Source of the DNA: Erythrocercus mccallii
Taxonomy: Eukaryota; Chordata; Aves; Passeriformes; Dicruridae
NCBI GenBank assembly: GCA_013397435.1
Contig: VZRG01000358.1
Location: 248,001-312,000, forward strand
Length of the DNA: 64,000 nt
Reading direction: 5' to 3'
Under the pieces are notes generated by a model that ran no database searches, had not been told where the DNA came from, and saw only the letters and a program-made list of their open reading frames with translations. This document shows positions 23,131 through 35,736 of this stretch, in pieces; the stretch's first letter is position 1, and every line of letters starts with the position of its first letter. The position numbers were made by a program, and so were the translations under genes.

Positions 23131-26100
23131 TTCCCCATCTTCCTCCTAATAACAACCAAAACATCCTCCCAAGAACATAAAAAAAAAAATAGAGTCAATG
23201 TGAAGACCAGTCTTTGCAGAGAGACTGCAAGAATGCTGGAAGGCTGAGTGGGATTCACCTCATCTACACTTAACCCACAGGAAGGCCTAGCCATGTAAGC
23301 TCACCTCATCCTCTGAACTGCTTCTGTCATTTAGTGAAAAGACATAAGGCTCTTCAGAGGTTGATTTGTCTAACTAACTTTGACACCTCTCTGGAGATTA
23401 AGTAGATGGACCACTCTCTGCAGGAGCCTTTCTCTCCACCAACAACCAAGTATGTCTGTTTGAAAAGCTGTGACTAAGTTCTTGGTACTTGTGGCTCCAT
23501 AGGCTTCACAGCACTGACTACAGTGTAAAGCTGGAGAAAAACAAAACATTTGTCTTGTGACTATAAGAAATCCTTCTTTAGGTTTGTGTTAAGAAATGGT
23601 ACAGCATTTTCACCCTTTGGGAAAGTGCTGCATATTGAACATAAAAGACTAAGGAAAAAAGTTATTCAAGTTGTAATTGAGCTAAACTTACGGTTTCAGT
23701 TTCTGTGCAATAGTCTTGCTAAAGTGCTAAAGTCAAGGTGGTCCTTGAAGCTCTTGGTGTACACCTGCTTTATCACATACTCCCCCTTCACTGCTAATTT
23801 GCAAAAGCACAACACAATATTTGTAACTCCTGATTCTCATAGCAGCATAAATATCTCGAAGATGAAACACTTTAATTCCTGACCTAAACATTGACAAAAT
23901 GTTCTTGACAATGCAGTGACAGGTGATGTCTGACTCAAATTCCAACATCATCAGAGCTGGACAAAAATTTAAGGATTTTGTTATTATGCACACCTAGGAC
24001 CTATTCTATCTGAGCATAGTTAGAGAAAAATGTACCTTTTACTATCAATTATAGCAGTTAAACCATCATCCCTCTTTCCTGAATTTGATTTGTGGGCATC
24101 TGTAGCCTTCAGCATGCTGAGCTCATATGTACCTACTGAGCTAACACTGCAGAGTTCTATGACTTAATTGTTAAGCAAATCTTCCCTCTGCTTTTTTGTT
24201 GTTGTTTGCCCCCAGATGTGCTTTTCTTAAATCAAAGTGGAATAGTTTAACCAAGACCAACTCTACTAGGATATTTTATCACTAAAATTAGAGACTTGGG
24301 CAGGGATTCATCTGTCCTACCTCTAGCAAATAAAAACTTCATTTGTAAGAGTAAAGTAATCACCCTAGGCTGACTATGTAATCCATAGTGAAATAGACAC
24401 ATCCAGAGATACCTCCCAGAATAGCTGTCTGGGATAATCAGCAGAAGCCCCATCTCCTTACCACTAACTACAAAGGGAGACTAGATAGATTAGTCCAGAT
24501 TTGAATGTCTTACTTTCAAATACCTAATTAGGCAATGAAGATCTCACACTGGGACTCAACCGTAGCTTGTCAGCAGAGGGATTTGGACTTCAATCTTTTG
24601 TAAAATAGAAGAAAGTTCTTGAACGAAAGCTTTGTTTGAGAAGAGCCACTCCTTCTCCAGCTTTAACTTCCTGCAGAGCCTAACTCCAGGAGAGAGCTTA
24701 GTCCTCTTTCCTCCAGATGGAGAGAGGTGCCCCCCATTACCCTAGATTCAAACGCTTTGTCCTTGTTGAATTCCAGCTACATCATACTTTTAAAATATTT
24801 GACTGAAAAAATAAAGCAATTCCTTATCAGTTGAGTGCTCGATGCAAAGGACCCCTCCAGGAATTTAATGCTTGTCAGTGTCTTAAGTAACAGATGAAAA
24901 AGCTTCTTACTTCAGTGGTGGTTAGTCTTAAATTTGTGTTATGGAGAAAAAAATGGGATCTAATTCAGCTTATATTAAACCAGGGACCTGGCAGCCAAAT
25001 ACAGTGTTAACTGTGACCTTTATGATACAAGCTCATCTTTTATGCTGAATCAGTGATCCTAAGATGTTGTTTGAAAGGAAACCTTTCATACAGAGTTCAT
25101 TGCAAAGCATTAATCTTTTTCAAAACACACTAAGAATCTATCAACACTGACCTTCACTGCTCTGTGTTACAACCGGGTGAGACTGCTGATGGCTGAAGGG
25201 AATATCGCAACAGATTTGCTTCAAACTCAGAATAAACAATTAACATAGGAACATCTGGGTTGCATACGTTTTCAGCACTGCTGACTTGTACTCCTGCACG
25301 ATACATGTACATTTGAATGCATTTATTCACAGATAAACATGCACATGTGCAACATACACATAAAATGAGGGTTCAGGTTGCTATACCCGCAGAAACCATT
25401 GAGGCAAATAACTAACTTGCTAGGTTAATGGAAGTCAGCAGTGTCATTTTTTTTCATTTGTATGTGTTTGTAGCCCTTTCACTATTTCCAATGAAGGTGA
25501 CAGATACTTATAAATTTTCATATTGACTGTAGTGGAAACATAAGCAGAAGTAAAGTTCTTTCTAAAGAGGAGTTCCTTTCCATTTGCAAGGCCTTGCATT
25601 GTAATTCACCTCACTTCATGTCTATAGCTCACCCAAACTACACCCACTTTTATTTTCTCTAAAATCTTGTTTATATACTCATTCATAAATGTCCTCAATG
25701 ACTTTTCTTTACTCATTTCCCTACAAATGACATCATAAAACCCAGAAACCTCTCATGGTAATCCTCACTTTTCTCAGATTTCACATAGAAAACTGGAGTA
25801 TTATCTGCATGTATATTTTTATATTATAATAATGCTTTTCACAGACATGCTGTCTTAAGTTGGGCATCAGGAGATGGCACTGCAAATGAGGAAGATTAAA
25901 TTTCAGCAGAAACTCTGGGATAAGATCAGTTTAATAACAAAAAAGAAGAACCAGGTATTCTTTGTTCTTGAAATAACATCTTAAAAATAAAACTGTTTAT
26001 TTTAAACTGAATGAACAGAAGTGTATATATGAGTGAATGTTAAGGAGGATAAACAGGACAACATTTTATTCAATATCTTCTTAAATACTGGTAAATATCT

Positions 26101-27420
26101 GAAAAATTTAAACCACTGAAATTTCATAATGTCTATTACTCTTAGAAATTAAAGTATGAAACATTTAATCTTGCCTGAAGAATCCCTCTCATAGTACCCA
26201 TAACAAGACATAATTTTCTGGTTCTTCCTCAAGGAAATGCACCACACACAGGCAAACTCACGTCTACTGTCATTTTTCAATTTAATATTAATCTTCACTG
26301 ACTAGGTTTCAGGGAGAAACTCACAAAAATACTCTGAGAAAGTCAGGTTCACATTAAACAGAAATCTTCCTATTGCCAAACTGTTGATATTTTCATTTAT
26401 TTCCTGACATTTAAAATCCCATCATCCAAGTACTGGGCTTATGATGATAACTCATTGCATATATCAAACAACAGAAAAACCATGTCTGTTTTCACAGCTG
26501 AGCAGACTGATTTTACAAAATTAAGCCAGTGGTAGAAGGAGAAGTTGTCAAGCTTTTTGTTTGCCTGAGAAGCAGGCATACGTTAACTCAAGGCTGCTAA
26601 CAAAATAATGACAAAAGAGGCACAATGCTCTTTCTGCTTCCCTGCTTCCTCCTCCTGAGACTCAGGCTCATTTGGAGCATTGATGCTTACCAGACTCTAC
26701 AAAAAATACAGCAGCTGTTTTTGAGAGAGAAATCTCCATTTGCAACAACAACAAAAAATCAATTAAACAAGCACTTTAAAAGACAACTGAAAAGTGCTCC
26801 AAATTTTGCAGTCTGTGGGTTTTTTTTAGTTTTAAACATACTTAAAAAACCTGAAAAACAACAATCCTTTCTAGAGCTACATCTCAAGGGAATTTAGCTC
26901 AAAACTTGAAAGCAGATTAGCTACTTTTTGTAGGCTTTGATAGAAATCTTTTGTGTGTCTGCACATCTATGGCTTTTCCTAATAATGCAGGAATAGAAGT
27001 AATTTCTAGTATACTTAGCTCTTGAGTCCCAAATAAAACTTCTCATAAGACTAATACCTCTGGGAAGGTAAAGGATAGTTCTTGCTGTCTGATTTACTTT
27101 CAGCCATTTCAAAACCTGTAGAAAGTATTAAGAAGAAAGAGATTCAACCTAACTGAAAGTTTAACGGGGGGAAACATAGGACTTATTCTCCATTTTGCTT
27201 CTATTGCTCTGTCACCATTAAAATAAATAAAAACAGTCCTCAAAATAATGAAATTAATTAGGAGGACTTTTTGTGTTTATTTTGTTGTTGAACATCTACT
27301 TTGAGATCCATACTTTTATAGAGATACACATCTTCTTTCTGACATAACTGTAACTATTCACCAAATATTTAGCATTTTTATAGTAATTCCCACTCCAAAA
27401 AATACTATAGATCATTGAAA

Positions 27421-27459
27421 AAATATAACCTCTTCAGACAAAATAATGAGGTTATATTT
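27421..27459. repeat. Perfect 12-bp inverted repeat, 15-nt loop
   Basis: AAATATAACCTC at 27421-27432 pairs with GAGGTTATATTT at 27448-27459. No transposon or gene boundary is evident nearby. Confidence 0.9.
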
Positions 27460-28520
27460 ACATTTACTGTACATTTACTTATACCCTTTCAAAAATGCTT
27501 AAAGTTCTTTTCTCAGATAAATCATTGAGTTTTATTCATATTGCTGCAGTGTATTGAACGCAAGGCATCATCCTACTATGAACATAATTTCTATATTCTA
27601 AGTAATAATCTCAGAAAACTGAGTTGTAGGATTCTGGTTTTGTTTGATTTTGGATGGATTTTTGAGAAATGCAAAATTATGGCCCCAGCAAGGCAAATAT
27701 TTCAGGCTTTAAAGCTAGAATGCTAAAATAATGGCCTCTGCAGAATTAGAAAGAAAGAAAAACAAATTCCACCGTACAAATTGAAGTTGAAATAACGTAC
27801 GGAATAAAAATTATCTGTCCCAAGATTTTAAAAAATAAACCAAACAAGTCATAAGAAATAGCTTCCCTTCAAATATTTGCTCTATCAACAAGCTTTTCTT
27901 GTCTTTGTTGGAGTATATATATATATTTATTTATTTATATGCATGTACATACCTATGTGTTTAACTCACAATTTAACATACGCACTAATATTTAGTAAAA
28001 ATTTCAGTTCCACATTTCAATGAGAAATGATTTTGTTCTGATGGAAAATTTTTCTTGTCACGTCAAGAAAATTTGAGAACAAATAAAGCATTTCTCTTCT
28101 TCTGAAGTCAATGCAAATGGTATTTCTCTACTTATTTCATGGTATTAAATCCCCAAGCAAAGGAAGAGTTTGAGTTTTACAGAATCATTTTACACAAGCA
28201 GAGTTAGTGGATACCAGTTTCTTATCTATGGTAACTTTTAATTTGACTGTTGTTTTGTCTAGGGTGTATGTAGGAAGATTACATGAATTCACTGTATTTC
28301 CATTATGAAGAAAGAAGCTGGTTGCTTTCTCAATGCACTTGTTCCACTCTGAAACTGAAGTTCTGACACCCTGTATGCTAGCCTGTCCAAATAGAAGTGT
28401 ACAAAGCAGCTGACATTTGGCATTTCCATGTAAGACTCAGAAGAATGAACACATCTGTTTGCAGGTAGGCCTGAGTGAAGCTGTTAGGTTTTAGTTTGTC
28501 AAATTTCAGACAATATCTTG

Positions 28521-28605
28521 AAGCCTGATTTTCATCTCACACTTATATAAATCAGCTGTGATCTCTTGATCTCAGTGAAGTTAGTGGAAGTTATGACTTC
28601 AGCAG
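28521..28605. repeat. Possible ancient amniote interspersed repeat
   Basis: The string from 'cctgattttcatctcac' through 'acttatataaatcagctgtg' to 'ctcagtgaagttagtgga' resembles an old amniote repeat carrying words of the type 'tcaatggagttac' and 'gtataaatc'. The match is from memory and loose. Confidence 0.25.
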
Positions 28606-29233
28606 AGAGGATTTTCAGCACACAAGTAATGTTCTGAGACTAATGTTGATACAGTACCAAAGGATTAGCATTAAAAAAAGAAATTCCTATTTATTTTCAA
28701 TTTTTATATTACCAAAATTCCATGAGAATTATTTTCTTCATGTAGTTTGTTTTGTTTGGATTTTTTTCCACTTGGGTTAAAACTCCTCTCTGTATTGCAA
28801 TCTAATAGCTAAAAGAAAAATTATATCTGAATGAAAGTGAAAAGAAAGTGTTTATTTTTTAATAAATTAAAAAAAATAAGATACTACTTACCTACTCGGT
28901 TACATACAATTCATGTTTTTCTAGAATTATATTTACTTCTCATGACTCTGTCAGTGACATATCAGTTCATAACATACTTTAACACATAAACAGTCTCTTA
29001 ATTTGTTCAACCTGTATGTTTTGGCCATCATAATAATTAAAGCACTAATTTGACTCCATGAAACAATACATGTTTGAAAATATTAATTTGCCCATGCAGG
29101 TAAAGAGCCATGTCAAGGAAGAACACAGAACAGTATAAAACTAAACCAAGAACATCCTTCAAATGCCTGTAACAATATGAACATAAAAGGTAAGCTTTAT
29201 AATTGTAGAAAAAAATCCTCTTTTTAAATATAT

Positions 29234-30113
29234 ATGACGCCAAGCCGAGTGGTGTGGTTGACACACCTGAAGGATACCATCCAGAGGGACCTGAACAAGC
29301 TCAAGGAGTGGGCTCATGTGACTCTCATGAGGTTTAACAAGACCAAGCACAAGCTGCTGCACCTGGGTCAGGGAAACCCATGCCATTGAGACAGGCTGGG
29401 GGATGAACAGAGGGAGAGCAGCCCTGATGAGAAGGACTTGGGGGTGCTGTGGGTGAGAGGCTGCAGGTGGGTGAGAGGCTGCAGGTGACCTGGCAATGTG
29501 CACTCACAGCCCAGAAAGTTAAACATCCAGAGGAGTGTTGCCAGCAGGGAGAGAGAGGGGGATTCTGTCCCTCTATGCTACTTCTGTGTGACTCCACCTG
29601 CAGTGCTGTGTCTAGCTCTGGGTCCCCAGCACAAGGTAGGGAATCAACGTGTTGGAGTGAGTCTAGAGGAGGGACTCCAAGGTTATTAGAGAGGTGGAGC
29701 ACCTCTCCTAAGAAAAAAGGCTGAGAGAATTGGTATTCTTCAATCTGAAGAAGAGGAGGCATCAGGGTGACCAAACCGCGGCTGCTCAGTACCTAAAGGG
29801 AGCCTTATAAGGAAGAGGTAGAGAGACTACTCACAAGGGTTTGTAGTGTCAGGATGAGAGGGAATGGCTTCAAACTGAAAGTGGGCATGTTTAAGTTGGG
29901 AAGAAATTCTTTACTGTGAGGGTGGTGAGGCATTGGAACATACTGCTCAGAGAAGCTGTGGGGGCCCCATCCCTGGAGGAGGTCAAGGATAGTCTGGATG
30001 TGACTTTGAACAACCTGATCTAGTGAAAGGGATTCCTATCTATGGCAGGCTGGTTGGAGCAACAATTGATGGTAAAGTTCCCTACCAATCCAAGGCATTC
30101 TATAATTCTATAA
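29234..30113 (+). mobile_element. CR1 LINE 3' segment, about 880 bp
   Basis: A 5'-truncated CR1 copy begins just after the position of the catalytic F/YADD box. 'gccaagccgagtggtgtgg' corresponds to the block after ADD, usually TKLSG. One frame then reads 'QRDLNKLKEWAHVTLMRFNK' before a stop, which is typical CR1. Further blocks follow in order: 'ggtccccagcacaaggta' near 29620, 'gagcacctctcctaag' near 29696, 'agggaatggcttcaaactga' near 29860, 'tactgtgagggtggtgaggc' near 29912 and 'gccccatccctggagga' near 29963. It ends in the CR1 tail ATTCTATAATTCTATAAAT at about 30097-30115. Multiple frameshifts and stops make it inactive. It belongs to a different subfamily from the copies at 1452 and 35737, because it lacks their 'ggactcaatgatcc' terminus. 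The frames 29159-29774 on both strands are residues of this element. Confidence 0.93.
29450..29487. repeat. 18-bp tandem duplication inside CR1
   Basis: GGGTGAGAGGCTGCAGGT is present twice in direct succession within the CR1 copy. It was probably gained after insertion by replication slippage. Confidence 0.85.
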
Positions 30114-33100
30114 ATATAAGGCTGCTTCCTTTTTTCCTTAAACAGGATGAAAACAGAATAATTCTTAATTAAGAAACATGAATATTTTGCTACAATATAC
30201 TATAAAGACTATAGAATGGAATAAACCCAGAAAAAATGGTATAGATAACTAATTTAGGACTGAAATTTTTGGCATCTTTTGTAAACAGAAAATGTATGTG
30301 CATTTTATAATCATTATTTTTCCATAGGTTCTGGGCTTTTTTTTCCAGGAAATTATTGAAAGCATGCTTTTTTTCCTGGATTTCACACTATTTTGCTTTT
30401 GGAAACATAGATGCACACAAAAATACTGTTGTAATCCATGACACTAATGGCAGTGATTTAGCAAAATGGAAGTGATATTTAATACATCGAGTATCATACA
30501 TTAAAATATTTAGCTTTGTATATTTTCAGGTCTTGGGGGTTTTCCCTAATGTTTTAATATGTCTAACATTTCCAATGAGAGTTAATTCAGGAAAGTGTGA
30601 GTAGTAAAAAAACCTAAATTTTTAATTAAATTGTGCAACATATTCTATCAGCAAATTTTAGAACATTAAAACAAAATAAACCCAACATATTTTAGAGAGG
30701 GTAGCTATAAAAATAATTTTATAAATGTTAAATATTTTTTTAAAAAATGTGACAATTATTATTGCAGGAAAATCTTATAATTCTCCACATATTTTTTACC
30801 CATCATGTATTCTAAGATATAGTAACACACTTCTGCATTTGCTTTAGAAAATCAGAGTCAAATTTAGACAGTGGTTGTTATGGTTATGTGGAAAGAATAG
30901 AAAACAATCTGGCTTCTGAGTATCAAATAATTTTTTTATATATGTTTAGCTTAATCCTCTTAAATTGAAATTTATGTTTTGGGTTTTGTGGGCTTTTTTG
31001 TGGCTAGAGTATAGAATTCTATGTGATTAATGGTTTTTTACAAAATTTGTTTATTGCACATACCATATTTTCTAGTCTTCATGCAAGCAGTACTAATTTC
31101 ACAACATATAAATCAGTGGTAAATAAAGTCCAATAAATAATTTTCACAGAAATATGAAAATTTAGAAATATAATTGCCAAAGTCTTTTGAAAAATGAGTT
31201 TTTGTGACAGATTCAATGTTTAAATTGTGGATATTTCCTGCTCTATACTTTCTAAATATAGGGCTGGAATATCATTTGAGGTGCCAGAAAATTCACATAT
31301 AGGGTTCAAAATGCCTAGAATACATATGCCATTTTTTGACATTTGTCTTTTTTGTGTAATCTACACCCACGTTCAAGACAGAGTGTGCTTTGAAACCATT
31401 GCCAACATCTATATCTGCAAGGCAACTCTTATCTAAAATGCCTGATGTGCTCAGTTACATTGTGCTGCATCACGATAGGATGACTAATCATGTCATAAAA
31501 GTTAAATGAAATAATCTAGCCAGGATGAAGAATGCATTTTAAGAGTTCCATATTTCAAGTAAATTATCTGTTCTTTCATAGTGACTAATGTTTGAGTGAA
31601 AGAAGTATTTTTTTTTTTCCTGGGGAACTAGAACAGCCTGATTCTGCTCCATTAAATTCAATGGAAATGCTGTTGTTTACCTTTCTGAGTTCAGGATAAG
31701 AGACTTCCATTAGAAAGACAGTGATACATGTGAATGTGTTTTAGAAAAAAGCTCAATCTACCTGGGTATGATTTTCTTTTTATCTCTGACATACTATGTT
31801 ACTCCCAAAGCTTTCAGTAACAGAAGCATATGCTCTTCACTGCAGCGCAGAGAACAAAAAACAATTATGACATGTTGACTCTATGCTTCTACATAGATGA
31901 AATGGCATGATAGTTCATTTCTTTTATGATTTCTTTTATGATATAAAAATTAAGCTTTTATATAAATAAAACATTGAAGTTCTAATATATTTAGAAATGG
32001 GAGAATTTTGAAAATCTCATTAATTGTGGTTATAAACTATATGTGAGACACTTTCACTTTTAATTTTTTTTCTTACGTTCCCACAATAAATTTTCAACAG
32101 GAATTAACTAAAGGATTGTTCAAGAAATATTCCTGTCCTATGGAAAAAATGTCATGTGATTAGGCAAGCTGGTTTTGCAGAATGGACAGTGTCCAAAGCA
32201 CCAATCTTTAAAAACTAAAAAAGTTCCAAATCTTATCTTAGGAGAATTATTGACTCAGAGGCACCATGTGCGATGGCTGTCTACAGCAAACGTGGTCAAG
32301 ATTATCATTAGGCATGCCACACACCCAACACTAATTCCAGTGTCAGGAATTCAGTTCTAAAGCAGCTGCAGCTGGTTTTTGGCATGACTTCAAAGCTCAT
32401 ATTCAAAGTCAGAGAGCTTAAAACTGTGCAAGCTTATTTAGATTCTTGAAATGGTCTGGCTTAGTAGATGTGTGGATATTTGAAGCTTTGTAAATCATTG
32501 CAGTCTAAAAAATTAAAAATAAAATGTGAATCTTTTTCAGTCAGAGTTTCCAATGTCATGACATTGGATTAATTTCAAAGCATTTTCTCCCTACCTATGC
32601 CTCCACTGTGCCTTAATCTCAGGAGTACTGGAGCTGTGTGTTCCATAAGTTTTTTGATTGTAGATTTGTTTTCTTGGTTTGGTGCACTAATAAATCTCAC
32701 AAAAACTTTGGACAATATAAAAGGTAACAAAACCCCTAACCTCTTTACTGAAATGCCTCCTACATTAAGAAGTGACTGCTTTCTTATCTGTTATGGAAGT
32801 TGTTGGATTTGAGTCACCACTTTTTAAACACTGTCTTGTGACTTGATGGCCGTCATGGAAGAATGTGTTGGTACTTCTGTCATTTAGATTTAAAGCACCT
32901 TTTGCAATAAGAACAGCTGAAAACTCTACTTATATGAATATCAGTTCTGCACCTACTATGTGCATAACTTTATGCACTTATGTGCACTCTCCAGAACATA
33001 AGAGCAGCACACAGCACAAACAGAATATTGTCACCTGTCATCACATCCTGATGTAATGTTACAACTTCCTCAGTACTTAAAAAATAGATGGTGAGCACTC

Positions 33101-33648
33101 TACCAAAGGAAATTCTCACCTCACAATGGAAACATTTTCCTTCAGAACTACCTCAGTCCAAGGGTATTGTTTGGTCTGTGGGCATTCAGAGATTTTCTGT
33201 ACTAAAACAAATGCTGGTTTGAAAAACCATTAGTACATTTTTCTGAGTCAGCACTGTGACCTATATATTAGAACACACCAGAAATTAAATTTTAGGTGTT
33301 GGACATCTACTATGATCTCAGAAATCACTTTGATATTATATTTGTGAAATGATGCATAAAAATGTTTTTGCCTATGTTTTATATTTACTATCAAATATTT
33401 TCTTCTGTGCCATACTATCATTTCAGTTTTAATGTTTAGTGTTTGTGGTGAATCCTAAGCTGGCTGAACACTTAAATTGAAACTACTCATCTTTTCCCTA
33501 AAATAAGTCAAAGTACATTGAAATTCTCCATGCTAAAAAAAACCCAGAAACTTTCAGAATTAAAGCAGTGAAAGTGAAGATCCTTTGGCTGTGACTGCTT
33601 AAAAAATAAAATTACAGCTCATAGTAAGCCCATGGAGAGAGACAGAAG
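30114..33648. other. AT-rich sequence, no gene seen
   Basis: Contents include a possible ancient repeat trace at 31635-31680 and a 12-bp tandem duplication (TTTCTTTTATGA) at about 31918-31941. No coding frame is recognised. Confidence 0.5.
31635..31680. repeat. Possible ancient amniote repeat trace
   Basis: 'cctgattctgctcc' followed by 'attaaattcaatggaaatg' recalls the conserved words 'gattctgctcccattg' and 'gtcaatgg' of an old amniote repeat. It is too short for a firm assignment. Confidence 0.25.
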
Positions 33649-34250
33649 TGTTAAGGGTTAATGACTCAAACAGTCACCCATTTGCAAAAGAAGCAGGATG
33701 TTTTGCTAAGCCAGGTTTGCACTCCCCAGCATAAAAGAGGGAGGAGAGTTTTTGGTGTTTGCTGGCAAAACCTCTGATCTGCATAAGAACAGCCCAGGTT
33801 GGAGGGAGTGCACCATGAATCTACCATGGGAGGATGACAACAGGCAAATTGACTCATTTAGCAGCAAACTGTGTTTTGAGCCAGGTGGGAAAGAAGACTC
33901 ATAAGAAACTGGTTCTGAACATAAGAAAGGTCCTGAAGATGTGGGTTAATGTTTTTGTCCTGACAATGTCCTCCCTTTCATAACTGGGTCAAGTGTAAAA
34001 CTCCCCTCCAGGGAAAGTATCAGGACATTCACACATAGGCCCTTCTGATGGAGCATAACTGGCTCAGCAACCTGAGAAGCCTCTCTCTTGTCTCAGAAGA
34101 CACTGTAAACAATCAAAGACACCTGAAGTCACCTCAGACACATTTTTGGAGCCTTCCACCTGATGACTGCATGTGATCCACAGTGTTGCAACAGATAGTG
34201 TAAAAATTCCCCCAAGGGGAGGCACCTGGATGTTCCCACCTGAACCTGAA

Positions 34251-34260
34251 TATATATTAA
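34251..34260 (+). promoter_or_regulatory. Candidate LTR TATA box
   Basis: TATATATTAA lies about 240 bp upstream of the AATAAA at 34499-34504 within the solo LTR. Its present activity is unknown. Confidence 0.45.
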
Positions 34261-34498
34261 CCCATTCCCAACCCTCACCAGATCAAGTCTTCAATGACCA
34301 ATAGACACATAAATCGCAATAATCAAGTCTTGTTGCTGGATCTCTGGGGAGTAACATCTATCCTCTCCACTATCTACTCTTAACTTTTTATTTTTCTGCA
34401 TATATTTTCTTAAGTGATATCTTATTATTGTTATATTTCTATAAATAATAACCAAAATGACTACATGCCTCCTTTTCACTGCTACTATATTGTTCTAA

Positions 34499-34504
34499 AA
34501 TAAA
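34499..34504 (+). promoter_or_regulatory. Candidate LTR polyadenylation signal
   Basis: AATAAA in the 3' part of the solo LTR, about 100 bp before its 3' end. Confidence 0.45.
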
Positions 34505-34601
34505 CCATCCATATGTATATGTACAAATATACATGTGTGTGTATGTAAACACTGGTCATTGTGTGTTTTCACTGCAGTCTCCTCCAGTGGATCTATTAAC
34601 A

Positions 34602-35736
34602 AGAACCTCAGTTACTCTCACCTTCAGGGCTGGATCATATAACACCTGTATATAAAATCAGTGGCACTGATTTAGTTCCATTCACCACCACTCTTTGGGC
34701 CTGCCCATTCAGATAGTTTTTACTCAGAGAAGAGATATGCCTGCTCATCTCAGAAGAGCCAAACTGCTCCACATTTGCTACTTCCATATCTACCCATTGG
34801 CATAGACTAAGTTCAGTGCTCCACTGCTGAGGACTGACAGGGCTAAGCAAAATTTATTTTGTTATTTCTGATATCAGTGACAAGGACTTTTCTGTATTTA
34901 CTGAAAGATCTTTGTTTATTCCTGAATCATAAGGTTTCAGCTGTTGATTAAGATTTCAAAGTAATTCCTTGGCTTTTGAGAGGAGGAAGAACATAGAATC
35001 TACTTTCTCAGCTGTCTGGACAAAGAAGCTAAACTAAACAAATGATGATATCGGGCAGTGTAAATGAATGAAATGCAAGATTGACATATCTTCCTTGATC
35101 TAAAAAGGAGAATTGAAGGTGAGACCTGCTCTCAGGATACATCCAGTCATATTGAATCTGCATCTCCTTCATGATTGAGCTTAATTTTAAATCTAGAGAG
35201 TCTAAAATTCTTTAGGATATCTCAGGCTCTTTTGCCTAGTCATTTACCAGGAGGATCTCCTCCCCAAACAGACTTCATCAAAGCCTTTCTCTTAAGTTCT
35301 GTGCAGTGAAATTACAGAAATTCCTGAAGTTCTCCTTTAGATGAGGAGTTTGTTAGTGTTGTATGGCTGTGCAGACTCTCTGAATTACACCTGTGGGTCT
35401 AACTGCATTTGTGCCTAACTGTTCATCTCCTAACATTGCTGAGAGGCAAATGTTTATTTATTTGAATTATATTTCAGTTGTGGTACAAATGCTTGCAAAA
35501 TTACATATCTTGACAACATTCCAGCTATACTGCTGGACTGATGAAATATATAATATCTCTATTAACTCTTTTTTCCTTCTCTCTTTCTTATATGAATGTT
35601 ACAATGTCTTCCAAAGGAAGCTTTATTGGTCCAAATTTGGATCCACACACAATATTTTTAAATAAGAGAATGTTTTATGTTGCAGAATTGCTTAGCATAA
35701 TGGTTCTATAGGGACAAAATTCATACATCCAAAGAT
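34602..35736. other. Unique sequence, no gene seen
   Basis: Ordinary AT-rich sequence lies between the LTR and the CR1 copy. The minus frame 34635-34850 and plus frame 35393-35665 have no recognisable domain. Confidence 0.5.

Larger units (their letters stand above)
23131..29233. other. Unique sequence, no gene recognised
   Basis: A strong pyrimidine tract ending in CCCCCAG at 24191-24215 looks like a splice acceptor but has no open frame behind it. Other contents are a 12-bp inverted repeat at 27421-27459, a TATA/TTTA-rich tract at about 27915-27940 and a possible ancient repeat at 28521-28605. The 110-codon plus frame 23550-23882 shows no domain. Confidence 0.5.
33649..34601 (+). mobile_element. 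Solo endogenous retrovirus LTR, 953 bp
   Basis: The block starts TGTTAAGG and ends TATTAACA, giving TG...CA termini with a 6-bp terminal inverted repeat (TGTTAA/TTAACA). It is flanked by AGAAG (33644-33648) and AGAAC (34602-34606), a 5-bp target duplication with one mismatch. Inside, a TATA-like TATATATTAA lies at 34251-34260 and AATAAA at 34499-34504, in the right order and spacing for U3-R-U5 on the plus strand. No internal retroviral sequence adjoins, so it is a solo LTR. The sequence looks like an avian ERVL-class LTR from memory. It shares no obvious sequence with the minus-strand LTR at 12042. The open frames 33666-33857 and 34291-34479 are incidental. Confidence 0.72.

Noticed and set aside
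24191..24215. Strong polypyrimidine tract ending in CAG, like a splice acceptor
   Set aside because: No open frame and no donor follow within a usual exon length, so it is not called as an exon boundary.
29159..29774. Frames of 91 to 146 codons on both strands
   Set aside because: They lie in or beside the CR1 segment, and the longer ones are antisense to the real element frame.
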